Source: Acanthaster planci
Taxonomy: Eukaryota > Echinodermata > Asteroidea > Valvatida > Acanthasteridae
Length of the DNA: 60,000 nt
NCBI RefSeq assembly: GCF_001949145.1
Contig: NW_019091439.1
Span: 558,013-618,012, forward strand
Reading direction: 5' to 3'
Part shown: positions 47,434 through 59,100 of the stretch, one piece after another
How the letters are laid out: every line of letters starts with the position of its first letter
Position numbering within the stretch: position 1 is the first letter of the stretch
Program-made: the position numbers and the translations under genes
The notes under the pieces: generated by a model
What the model was told of the DNA's origin: nothing
The model's database searches: none
Seen by the model: only the letters and a program-made list of their open reading frames with translations

Positions 47434-50239
47434 ACAAATCAGGCATGCTGGGCCATGACCACACGTGCTACACGCTGTGGCAATGGACGTTTGCACACTG
47501 TTGCACTATACTGCATATTCCAGTCAAAGTAATCAAATCTTCATAAAACACTATAATCATTTAAGTAGCTTTGGCAAAGAAAAATCCAGCATAAATTTGT
47601 TACAGTGAGCAAGATGCTTGTAAATTTTCTTTATTGGCTGTGTATGGATAAATATATAGCTTTTTGAGATGAATAAATATGTACACTTGCAATAGAAATA
47701 TAGCTTCACTGAAGACTGTTTTCATAGTTTATTTCATTTCAGAGGGGGATTAAATGGAGCCTTGCATTGAGGCAAAATATTTCCGAAATATTGGATAATT
47801 TAGAAAGTTTTCTTTGTATATTGTTATGTGTTATGATTGATATTGATCTGAAACAATTTTTTTGGCCGGGTTATCAGTTACGTAGAGGGTGTATTTGGGT
47901 CATTACATTGACGTCTTGAGGACTGTGGTTTAGAATGCTGGATAGCCAAATGGACCAATGAATGACAGAGTTGGGCCGTCAAGCTGGTACCATACCAGAC
48001 CGTGCTGTACATTTAGTGGAAAACCCCACTCTCAGTTACAAAAATTAATTATTCAAATGCATGGTTTTTACTCTTTGTGAGGCTTGTCATGAAAATACCT
48101 GATTTGAAGAGATCATAACCTGTTCTTTTATATTTGGTGGTGGTGCTTGAGTTGTGAAAACTTACTTTGAAACTATGAAACTGTGAAATTCATCCTGAAA
48201 TCCAGCCCTCAACAGTGACCAATGAAACTCTAGTCATGCCAGTTGTCGTAATGAAGTTCAAGTTTCGCGCCTGTCATACTGAGTATTTCTGTTGCGAGGA
48301 TCAGCTATGTGATACTTCTTATGAATGAACTTTTGTGAAAGCAACTGCCCAAATGTGAACATTCATGAAAAGATCCCAGATTTTTAGTCTCTTCTTCGCC
48401 GGGTCAATACTCATGAATTATGTATTTTGTTTGACCTGGCTGTAAAAGTGGGACATGCGCACAACCATATTTCGCATTTTACAATGGTCAAAACAGCAGT
48501 TCTCGGTTGTTGAAACTACACAGACCATTCTTCGGGGCCATACACTCGTATAATAAGCCACAACTGAGTTGACTTGGCTGCGGCTGACTCTTGATGTCAC
48601 CTACTGGGGAAACCATATCCAGTGCTGGTGAATTTCTTTTCCATGTGCATTAGTGCTGGTTGTCATTTGATAACGCAGGCATGGCTTACGGTGTGACCTG
48701 GCAGGAAATGGAGAAGAAAGAGAGGAAGGGGGAGGAGAGAGAGAAGGCTGAAGAGGGGAGAGAAAAAGTGCAGAAGAAAACCCTTTTTTGGCCTTAAACC
48801 CTTTAAACAAAGCTTTATGTTACATACGTAGTACACATGTAGTCTTAGGGGGTTGAGCATGTGTGTGCTCTCAAGTGTCTGTGTACATGTACCAAGGCTG
48901 GGCACTGTAGCAAATACCACTCTGCGACTTTGTCTCGGAGTGTAAAAACAACAGCATTCAGTTGTAAATGTCACATAAATCTGGAACGAGTAATTTGCCA
49001 CTTCTCATTTACAAAGTCCAACTTAATATTAGTAATGAATTGTGTCTTTGATAATGAAGTCAGACGTTCAGCATTTTTCTGATTATAATGTCATGCCTGA
49101 AAGATAATACCAGTGTCCACTGGTAAGGAGTATGAAAAATTCAACATTACAATGTAGTTGATTCCAAGACTCATGTGCAGTATATTTTTCTTACATTCTG
49201 CAGCAGGATTGTTTAAAAGTTGTTTCATTTTCAGTTGCCATTCATGGCATTCCACACAGGGTAGAGCAGGAAGTTGCTTTTGTTGACTTTACATGTACAT
49301 GTAGTCCTAGATTGTGACGGAATTCAGAATTTCCTGGTGTAGCTCTAGGTTTCGGTGCAATGAATTTAATCGACTTGCTCGAAATTTTTGAACTGAACAA
49401 AAAATGTTCAGATTTAGCCCTCCATCCCCAGAGAAGTCACAGAAATCACCCAGTATTTTACAAAATAACTCAGCTGTATCCATGTTACCACAGCATCGTG
49501 ACTTGCCCATGCCACCGTGAAACTGCTCTTGTTGGCAACTTGAAATTTGAAGTGGTTTCTGCTCAAAGTGTACGCGAGCCTTTGGATGTAGAAAGTCCTG
49601 TGGATTCTGGAATGGATTTAATGTACATGTGTATACATAATGAATGGAGTGTTACATTTGATATGGGACTGACATTTAATTAGGTTTTGCAATTTAAAGA
49701 TGTACATGTGCATGTGCTATGGGTTGTGATAATCTCTCAGCCATAAGTCATGCCTGTGTGACAGATCTTCCCCACAAGACCCTATGTTTCATCCTCCTAG
49801 ATAAAGTTTGTTTCAGGATTTCAACCAGTTGTTGTTCTAACCCATGGAGAAAGATCTTTTCCTTCCTCCATGTTCCAACATGTATAGTACTCCAGTGTTT
49901 TAGGGTGGACTTTTCAGTGATTAATGACAAGGAATTTACCTGTATTGTAAACTAGAAATGTCATGAGTGTTGTTTTACAAGTACATGTACAGTTCTTCAC
50001 TGATTACATGTACCTGTCCCACAAGTGTGCACAAAATTTGTGTGGTGCTGCTTGACACTCTGTAAACATGGTTCAAGTTTTACATGTACAATCAATTTTG
50101 GAGTGATTGCATGTCACAAACACCACATATCTGTAACGCACTCTTCATAAGTGATACATGGACCTAACGCCTACTTCAGAGGGCAGTGTTCAGTTGTGAT
50201 GTAATTTTGTAAGGTAAATTACATACGTACACATGTGCA

Positions 50240-50282
50240 TTAGTGTACTTTACATATACATGTACATGTATACATGTACTTA
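50240..50282. repeat. ACATGTAC-type microsatellite
   Basis: ACATGTACATGTATACATGT-like palindromic alternation in a local cluster. The same word is scattered across the whole window (for example 445, 22647, 23897, 23943, 56640, 57139 and the right edge). Confidence 0.7.
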
Positions 50283-50589
50283 ACTTGGTGTACCAAAAGT
50301 CTGTATCCACAAAGTTTGTTTGCTTTATACATAAATAGTAGATGCATGCATTCCTCGGACAATAGTCAAATCACTGAGAAATCAGTCGATTGTGAGTGAA
50401 CTGAAAATGATCCATTAAAAGGAAGGAAATGTCACCAGAAAGTTTGTACATGTTTCTGTAAATACTGAAAACATTTGAAGTGCATTCCTTTTGTGGTCTG
50501 GTTAGGATTTGTGTATTGGTAAGCATAATGAAATATGTCTATAAACATAGTTGGTTACAATGTCATGTCAGACCAGTAAGACTGAACTA

Positions 50590-50756
50590 CAATCCTGGAC
50601 AAATTTGTTGGGACACTTGGCAATAGCCGTATGCTCTCCAGCCCCCCATCCCCGGTCAGTGTTGTCATGTCCAGCCGAAGCACAGACTGCGCACATAGAC
50701 CCAACATTGAAAGGGGGTCCTTGGGTTGGAGGCCCAATGAAATTTGTCCAGGTTTG
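50590..50756. mobile_element. MITE family D, copy 1
   Basis: Starts CAATCCTGGACAAATTTGT and ends AAATTTGTCCAGGTTTG, an imperfect inverted pair. The interior (TTGGCAATAGCC, CTCTCCAGCCCCC, GTTGTCATGTCCAGC, ACATAGACCCA, TTGAAAGGGGG, TTGGAGGCCCAA) is shared with copy 2. It has no transposase. The open frames on both strands are by-products. Confidence 0.75.
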
Positions 50757-51468
50757 TTTGAATTTGTTCATAGTTGTGTATGTGTATACCATGCCGTTCA
50801 CAAGGCATGTTGTGTAGCGTCTTTTATGGAAAACACAGGTTGAAAATACAAAGATATATTATGGCTGCATCGTACAATTAAAAGACGGGAACATCAGTAT
50901 CAATTTTTGTATTGTGCAACCACAGCAAAGTGTGATATTGGGTAGCTAAATCCTACGAGGAAAAGAATCTCAAGGCACGATGTCTGCATTGCATAGTATT
51001 ATGTTTGTGGGCGTGCATTGTAAACAATGCACCATATCATTTTGCTTGTTATGTGTACAAAAAAGATCTCTTTTTAAACATGAAGTGTCCATTTGGGTCT
51101 GGACACACCATAAACTCGTATGGTATTCCTGTTTTTCAGTTATTCCGTCAATTTGTCGAGAAATACAAAAAAAGAAGGGGAGAGACTTAAGTTCTTGAAT
51201 GGTGTGTTGTGGCTCAGAGTTGGGGGTGTGCCTTGTATGTACATGTGTAGCGTGTGCCCTATTGTAGCACATCCTACATGCACTGTTGGGTGAGGATGTA
51301 CAAAAGACAATCATGACAATGCTTGTGATGTTTTGAGGATGAATTCAGCTCAGTTGATGCTCATTTCAAGTTAGTGTTAGTTCAAATCAGCCAATGCCAG
51401 AAATGATTCGCACTCGAAGTGACCAGACCCTCCCCACACACACGCAAACAGGCATGGGTAAACTCAGA

Positions 51469-51639
51469 CAATCCTGGACAAATTTGTAGGGACCCTTGGC
51501 AATAGCCACACACTCTCCAGCCCCCTCACTCCCCCGGTCAATGTTGTCATGTCCAGCTGGAGCGCAGACTGTGCACATAGACCCAGCATTGAAAGGGGGG
51601 TCCAGGGGTTGGAGGCCCAACGAAATGTGTCCAGGATTG
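51469..51639. mobile_element. MITE family D, copy 2
   Basis: Starts CAATCCTGGACAAATTTGT and ends CGAAATGTGTCCAGGATTG, so the inverted ends are better kept than in copy 1. It lies 880 bases from copy 1 in the same orientation, with most internal positions identical by eye. No clear target duplication. Confidence 0.75.
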
Positions 51640-52475
51640 TGGGATAGAAAGACGGAATTTAAACTACTGTTACGAATCGGAATTCTTGGATATGCAAATC
51701 CTGCGTAATGGATGCTTGAGGCACATTCGTGGAAAAAAAAATTACCCCGAGTTCCCTGAAATCTTTCCAGGATGTGATTAAAAAAAATTTTTTTTTGGTA
51801 TATATATTGTACCATATGCACCTCAACACAATTGCGTATGCCCTCTTTGCCGTCAATAGGAATATGATCCCCCACCCACACACACCTTGCTGAATTCCAC
51901 GAAACAGACAGTGAACTGGAAAGCAAATACAGTAATATGGGAAGAAAATACATGTATAAGATCAGCTACATGTATTTCAGTTAGTTTAGGTTTTTCAAAT
52001 ACTTTGACATGGTCTGGTCCCCCCCGTTTGTACTGAAGGGAATACATGGTGTCAGATTTGTATTTATTATCTTTTTTAGGGGACACTCAGTATTTTATTA
52101 GTGTGAGGAGAACGTAAATTGATTCCCCATAGTTTACAGCAGCAAAATAACTTGGACTTGCCCTAAAATGGAGTTATTTTGAGTTGACATCCACAACATT
52201 ATGTGCACAGGTTTATATGCTGAGCATCTGTGGCCAATTTCTGTCTTAATCTGAATGTATGGTCTCTGCGTGTATGCCCAACACCCAGATGAAACCTTTC
52301 CTACCAACGTGTCTCCTCTTTGCCAGTGAGGGAGTGCTTCAAATCTGGCCGGATTGTAAGACCAACTTTTGCACAGCCTGTTAAGCAGCACTGTGAAAAG
52401 GGACTCAGGCCTTTAAGACCCAGTTGTACATTACCAGGATACTTAAAATGTTTTTTGTTTTGTTTGTGTTTGCAG

Positions 52476-55400
52476 TAAGCTGTAAAGATGGCATACAAGC
52501 CTATAGAAAATCTGAAAGGTCATGTGAGAAGCAGGCCCCCTGTTGTCATCTTCATTGCTTGTATGTTCTTGTTGGCTCTGTCGCTCATCATACTGGGTTA
52601 CTATTTCCAGCATGATGTACCAAACTATGATATATCAGAGGTAGGTATGAATTAAATTCTTCTTGGAATGGGGGAAATTTTCTCCTGTGAATGCGACATT
52701 TCCAGTTTGTGACAGTGACTCTCAAACCATATGTACATGTATGCCATAAGCCCCAAACCACAGTATACATGTACATGAAGGGATGTGTACCTTTTTTGTA
52801 TATTTTATTCCACCAGTGTCGTAGTTGAGATTATTGTAAGACCAGTAACAAGATCAGTCTCAAGTAAAACAAGATGCACAGTGACTAAGGAATGCTTTTG
52901 TCCCATTTAATTTTGAGAGTTTGTGACCTGAATTCAGAGTGGAGGTCTTGTGTTGGTCTTACTTTGGATTGCTGATGTTGTGGAGGCTTGTGATGGTCTT
53001 CAGAGGTCTCAACAACACTGCAACCTATAACTTTGAGGTATCTTAAGGTCCTAATTTCTAGGTGCTTGTTTCATAAAATAATCCTGGTTGTGGTTGTCAC
53101 AAATCACTGAAATAAAACATTCATTTATTTGCAGGACTGGAATTCCTTCCTTGAAGAGTTATCGTCGGTGGACTTCTGCCTTGCTCTGAACACATCGACC
53201 GTTACCTCAGCCGTTTCTACAGTGAAGACAAACACTTTGGATAACACGTCAATTTCTTTGACAACAGACCCCTTCCCAGTGGGTGACTATGAAGAAGACT
53301 GGGCAATGAAGAGAAATGTGTCTGTGTCTGTGATGCTGATGATCGACCCATCTGTCCACATGGCCAAAACAGTCGCAAATATCACCATGATGTCAAGTTT
53401 AGTTCCTGCCTCTATGCTAGGCGTAAAAGGTATTGTAAATACGTTAAGAGTAAGAATGATGCTACACGCTGTCAAAAGTATCTGGCTTGTTAATATATTT
53501 GTGATTTGAATATGCTGATATGAATGCTAGGTTGTCTTTGACCTGTATACCTTCATTGTGTTTTTGACTCAATATCCATCATGCTGGCTATGAAGAGCTG
53601 TGACCAGTGCACAGCAGAGTAGTAGTAAACTGTTGTGAAAGGATTGCATTACTTTTTGATTTTATCGGGAGATAAAATCCAACAGAACCCTCCTCGTGAA
53701 TATTAACATTAAAGGAAGCCATTGATATAAAAAGCAGTGATTCTTGGAAGACGCATCAGTGTGCAAGTTAAGCACAGTTTTGTCCATTGTGTTTTTACAT
53801 GAACTTTGCTGTAGGTTCAGAGGAGATGATCAGTGTACAGTTTGAATTACCCCAGCCCCTGAAGCCAGAACAGTGTAAAGACCCTGCGACATGTCAGATT
53901 GCAGTGCAGACATGCCTTGTGCTGATTGGCTCACCTTCAGTTTTCCCCTCCACCAAGTATGTAAAACCCAACTGGCATTACATTGTATTTGTTAATACTA
54001 TGGCATGTGATTTTAATAGCTGTGCTCCCAATACATTTCGTTCTTAGAGTAATTTGATTTATTTCAAGGCCTACCGTGTAGGCTACGTTAAAGCCTCGAG
54101 GTATCAACACACAACAGTGAACTTCAAAAGACACACCATTATTCATGCAAGACAACGATTGTGCATGGTAGTGTAGTTTCAAACTGCATTTATTCTACAC
54201 TTCCTTTACCGGTGATGACTTTCTTCTTCAGCAGTCTGAGACAGATCATGAATACGGGCGATTCATAGTAGTGTGCCTCCAAGAGTTTACAACGCTTTCA
54301 GCCAACCACAACGTGTGAGATCTGTCGACCCTTTCTAAACGCGCATTGGGTCGACAGATTTAGCGCACTGATTGGCCAACGCGTTGCAAACTCTTTTGAG
54401 GTGCACCATTGTGAAATGCCTGTATTGATCACAAGATCCATCCCCATTTGCAGTAAAATCCCCCGTATACATGTAGCCATGCACAACATTTCCTTGTGAT
54501 TGTACAATAGCCATTACATCTCAATCGTACAATAACCTTCCCAGAAGGTAATCTAAACTTCTGTACACATAGCTGACAGCAGAACCCACAGGTTTGGTCA
54601 TCTCATAAATGCAGTAAATAAAACTGAAATTACTTATGACAAACAGTACATGCCAGAGTGTCATTTGTGCAGATTATTTTATTGTACTGTTTACTAAAAA
54701 GACTGTCATTATGAAGGTTCTCAATCTGGAAACTTCAGGACATTTTGTAGTTTGTTTTATAATTAGCTCCAGTACTTTCCTGCTGCAGAGGACTGTTGCT
54801 GAAAGGAAGCCCTGAAAAATTATTCCTAAATGGAAAAACCCGATTTAATATCTCGCTTGGCCCAGATGGGTCATTTGTAGGTGTAGGTGCTGTCCTCTGA
54901 ATCTCACTTGTACCTTTTACATAATTCTAAATATAGACAACCAGTATCGTGTAATACCACCGACTCACACCACGAGAACAGCACAGCCTGGATGAATGTT
55001 CGACCAACAGGTCGCGCTCCAAAAAGCTGGTGTAAACATGGAGCAGTGGCTCATGCAAAACATAAGTTTGATCCACGCCTTACTGTCATGCTGAGCTCGG
55101 TAAGTGACTTTTAAGTTTCAGCTACATTTTTTTTTCACATTGATGGTTTGCTGTTTGAATAGTTAATGCAGGTCTTCGCTAACAATGAGCATGTTTGCAG
55201 AAAATGTCTATACGTGTACTCGTGTCTGTTTCTGCACAATCTTTGGGGTTCCATTTACGGATTAACTGCCACAGGTATGGACCTGTGTAGTGTCTACGGT
55301 ACTTTCAAGCCATCAGCAAACTTATTTTCATACATATTAGTACTTACGCACAGCTTGGTACTGGGTTTCCCTCCTGAACTCTTCTTTTTTTCTTCATGAA

Positions 55401-56191
55401 GTTTATGGGAATGAAAATTTTGTGATAAAACTTTCAAAGGATTGCATCACTGGAGTTACCAACTGTTAACAAGGAGCCATTTTGACTTTCCCCATGGTGT
55501 AATCTGCCCTCCTGATGTTGGGAAATTAGGTGTGCATGTTTATGTTTATATATGATAGGGTTCAACTTTAACAGCCCGAGAACCCTGTAGGGTTTTCTAG
55601 CATTCATTGACAATGCAAGGTGGGCTGTTTTTAGTCGGGGGGGTTTGGCGGCAAATCGTGTTGAAAAAGAAAACCTGTCTTCCATCTTTTAACTGTCAAA
55701 TTGACAGAGCTGCTCTAAATGTGTGTGTGCAATGTTTTCTGTCAACAGGCCGAACAGTCAATCATCAACCTGCATCTGATGTACACCAGTTACTTCATGT
55801 TTGTTATGGTTATAATGTGGGTTTGCTATGCATTAGTAAAAGGACCACCGACAAAGATGAGGAATGTGCACAACACTGGAATAGAGAAAAAGGTTTGTTT
55901 CTACAGACAGCCATCGAATAACTATGCCTCACTCATATTCATTTCTTGACCTTCTAAGGTCAAGCTTAACCTGATAATGAAAGACTTACTTTTGACATTT
56001 GGACCTGAGAGGGCAAAATACGGGGAACACATGGGTTGATGTGGATTGATTTGGGATGTTGTATCATACAAGTGTGTTGAAGAAAGACAATTGAAAGGCT
56101 TGTATTTTTTTCAATTCCCAGAAATGTTGCACATTCTATATTAACCATTTTCCATTGTGCTTTGTTTTAACAGTCACAGCCAAATGTTTGA
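52476..56191 (+). CDS. TMEM248: TMEM248-like protein (TMEM219/TMEM248 family), five long exons plus short last exon, 304 residues
   Basis: Coding exons: 52488-52640 (ATG at 52488, exon from 52476), 53135-53429, 53815-53956, 54937-55099, 55749-55892 and a short 56174-56191 (SQPNV, TGA). Phases agree at every join, and 304 residues compares with about 314 in human TMEM248. Residues 7-18 (ENLKGHVRSRPP) and a membrane helix (VVIFIACMFLLALSLIILGY) match the family N-terminus. DWNSFLEELSSVDFCL, NVSVSVMLMIDP, CQIAVQTCLVLIGSPSVFPS and FDPRLTVML lie in the lumenal/extracellular loop with N-glycosylation sites (NTS, NVS, NIT, NTT, NST). The C-terminal helix (INLHLMYTSYFMFVMVIMWV) precedes a short basic tail. 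Family knowledge: two-pass membrane protein of endomembranes, function poorly known; TMEM219 is a reported IGFBP3 receptor. If the last intron is kept, the tail instead runs to a TGA at 55947-55949 (VCFYRQPSNNYASLIFIS). Confidence 0.93.
52814..53020. mobile_element. MITE-like element, family A copy 2
   Basis: Inverted ends CAGTGTCGTAGTTGAGA and (on the other strand) CAGTGTTGTTGAGACC, followed by GTAAGACCAG / GAAGACCATCACAAG. The end sequence matches the element at 6795-6982. It is within intron 1 (coding numbering) of the TMEM248-type gene. Older and more diverged, with no clear target duplication. Confidence 0.55.
54244..54430. mobile_element. Fold-back MITE in TMEM248-type gene intron
   Basis: Arms of about 85 bases pair around CTAAACGCGCATT: TCTGTCGACCC / GGGTCGACAGA at the centre, then AGAGTTTACAACGC / GCGTTGCAAACTCTT, GTGCCTCC / GAGGTGCAC and GATCATGAATAC / GTATTGATC outside. 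No coding capacity. Confidence 0.75.
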
Positions 56192-59100
56192 AGTTGGATT
56201 ACCATGACTGGTAAATGACCGTGTTTTCCACTGGCTGCATTTTCGAGATTGAGGCAGAAGAAAGGACAGAAATCAATGGAATGATACGTAGTATTACTGT
56301 GTGTTGATTCCAGGATCATCTATGAATATATGGGGTGGTTTGGGGTTAGTAGAGGGAGTTAGTCTGTGTTGAAGGTAGACGTTTTTTATACAAGCGTTAT
56401 GGTTTTAGAATATAGCTAAGATTTTTTTTCCTGCTAAAAAAAATCCCAAACGAGAGAGGAATGTAACGATGGCATATGTACATGTGTTTGTGGTTTGAAT
56501 GGAAAGTGATTGTTATAAACTTAATACAACTTCACCAAAATGCATTCCAATACTGAATACATGTACATAGTACCTCACATGAACATATACCACGGTTAGA
56601 TGGGCCGTTGAATGGTCGACATCACTCTTGTATATAAATGTACATGTACCGAGCTTATGTGATGTATGAGAGGAAAGTCACGGGCAGAACTCGCCCGATC
56701 CCGTCATAATACTGTATTGATATCAGGAATTCATGCAGATAAAGTTTCGATATTATGAGCTCCTGTTAATAAGCTTTGTAGATACTGAATCGTTCCTGGA
56801 ATGTGTGTTGGTTTCAGAGCGCCTATTACTGACGTTGCCTATCACTGACGTTGAGAGTACTTGCTCTTTCGTTTACATCACATGTATCAATTTGTATCAC
56901 AATTAAGTGCGTGTAGGCTTTAATTTGCGTATGGTTTTGAGAACTGTCTCAAAGTTGTTGCGATCCAGTACGAAGCGTTAATGTACGTGAAATTTATTTG
57001 TTGCTTAAAAAGCTGAAAGTGTTCCTGCTACATTCCAGAAATTTTGAATTTGCGAAGCAGACAGGTCGAAAAGATGTTTTTTTTTTGTAAAAGAAAACCT
57101 GTGTTTTTGTTGAAATTGACTCATCTCGTCGTGTAATGTACATGTACATATATTTGCAGCATGTGGACAGAGTATCAAATGCCAGGGGGGGAGCATGTTG
57201 CGATCCATGGTTGCTTAAAAGGCGAGGCAGTCAAAACGCGTTGAGTTCTGGCTTTGTTTCCCTGACTCCGTGTTACTGCGAGAATGTTTTCACCGAAATG
57301 AAGGAATGTGCGATTCCCCCTTTTTCCTCAGCTGCTGCAGGTCACTGTCGGGCGCAGTTCTAGGGGATGGGGCTTACCCCTAAACGTTTGTCTATATAGA
57401 CAAAAAAAAAACACCCAAAAATGAACAAGCAGTAGCGACAGTTAAAAGACGAAGTCACGTGCAAAGGGTCAACCCCCCCCCCACACACAATTGGCTCTAG
57501 AACCGCACCTGGTTACTGTCAAATTCTATGGAAGATCGCCAGGCGGCATCAGAATAGCACCTTGGCAACTTGCATCTTTTCAAGCATGTGCAACAAACAT
57601 ATAAATGAACATTACCTTCTTTAAATTGATACCGAATTTCGTGATCTGTAATGAAATACAGTTCTGCGCTATACATGCATGTACCTACACGTTGTGTTTT
57701 TGTAGTAGTCTCAACCATAGATGAGTTACGTGCGATGATGTTGACTCACCCGATCAAGACAATGATAGCACTCGACAGGTTTTATCAGATATTTTCTTGA
57801 TTTATAGGGATGACACCTTTGTGCCTGTAGCTTTTGAATATTATTGTTGAAATTGCGTATGTATATTTGTATTATTGTTCATTGTAAATAGCTCATATTG
57901 TGATTCGCTACAAAATGATTGTGACAGTTGTTAAATTGAAAGTGAACGTAAGTAGGTCTTAAAGGAAAAGAAATTAAAGACACTTCGTATACATGTACTG
58001 TACATGTTAGCAGTAAAGTGTGAACATGTAAGAGAGACGACCACATTCAGTCATTCCTAACAGGAAGTCAAAATCGCGAAAATTCTATTAATCGCTTTCA
58101 ATCTTGGGTAAATACCGGTATGACAGTCCAGGATATGTGTATGGTTTGCTTAATTATACCCTAGTTGGAATGGGCATACTATAAATCCCTCACTGGAACA
58201 TCTGCAGGGCTAAACCGACGGGGTTTGGCTAGATAATTCACCGATAAGTTTTTCTTGATCTTGTCTGTTCTATATCAGCTAGGTTTAGGAGAAAACTTTT
58301 ATACGCAACAAGCGTGTAGGGCCTAGGCCTACTTGGTAAAATACATATATATCCCTCGGGGAAGTCAAATTCAGTGCGTTAACCATCTACGCTAATTATC
58401 ACTACCTGAAACACAATAAGTATTTTCAGAGTAAAATATATTTCGAAACTGCTGGAAAAATATGAAATACCGCTCAAGGCTCAAAGCACCTGCGATCAGC
58501 ACTTCCCTATACAGTTCACTGGATCGAATTTGATCTGTTTTATGCTCGTCTCATCCACTGCTTGCTGTAAAAACACATCCTTTCTCAGTGTTAGAGAAAG
58601 GGAGTGTGTTTATTAGTGCGGAACGTTTTGCAGAGGATCATACATGCATTTTGTACAAATTTTGTTAAATTCCATTGAACAAAGAACACAGCTTTTTGGG
58701 ATTTCATGTCGCAGATTAAGGTAAGTTTCTGTTTCGAAGAGAACATTGTTGTGTCTATACACTGTACATATATTTTTTACTTTTGTTTTATTCTGTTATC
58801 TGTGGCATTATAGTGTGTTGCTTCTGCAGGCATAGAGATTAACCCTAACAGTCCCAAATCCTCCAATTCCAATACGATTTTAGATACACCCTAGGGATTA
58901 GGGTTAATCGATTAATGTTAATTATAATAAGCAGACGCTCTGTGCGGGTTTTAGGCATCTTCCACAGTCCGAGTTACAAGAGTCATTGCGACGAATTTTT
59001 CTTAGAAACAAACATTACCGTAAAAACCAAACATGCCCAAATACCCATTCAATAGCAAGAAGAAAATGGGAGTCAAGTTTGCACCGTGGGAATAAGCATC

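Larger units (their letters stand above)
47434..52475. other. Non-coding stretch before TMEM248-type gene
   Basis: No reliable exon was found. A non-coding first exon of the TMEM248-type gene could lie here or further left. Contents are A/G-rich DNA near 48710-48780, ACATGTAC-rich DNA at 49280-50290, and two copies of a MITE (50590-50756, 51469-51639). Confidence 0.45.

Noticed and set aside
51387-51953. 188-codon - strand frame
   Set aside because: It crosses MITE copy 2, and copy 1 opens a similar partial frame by repeat similarity. No protein family recognised.
53129-53509. Unspliced 126-codon reading of TMEM248 exon 2
   Set aside because: It runs past a phase-correct donor at 53430; the spliced joint to 53815 restores family similarity.
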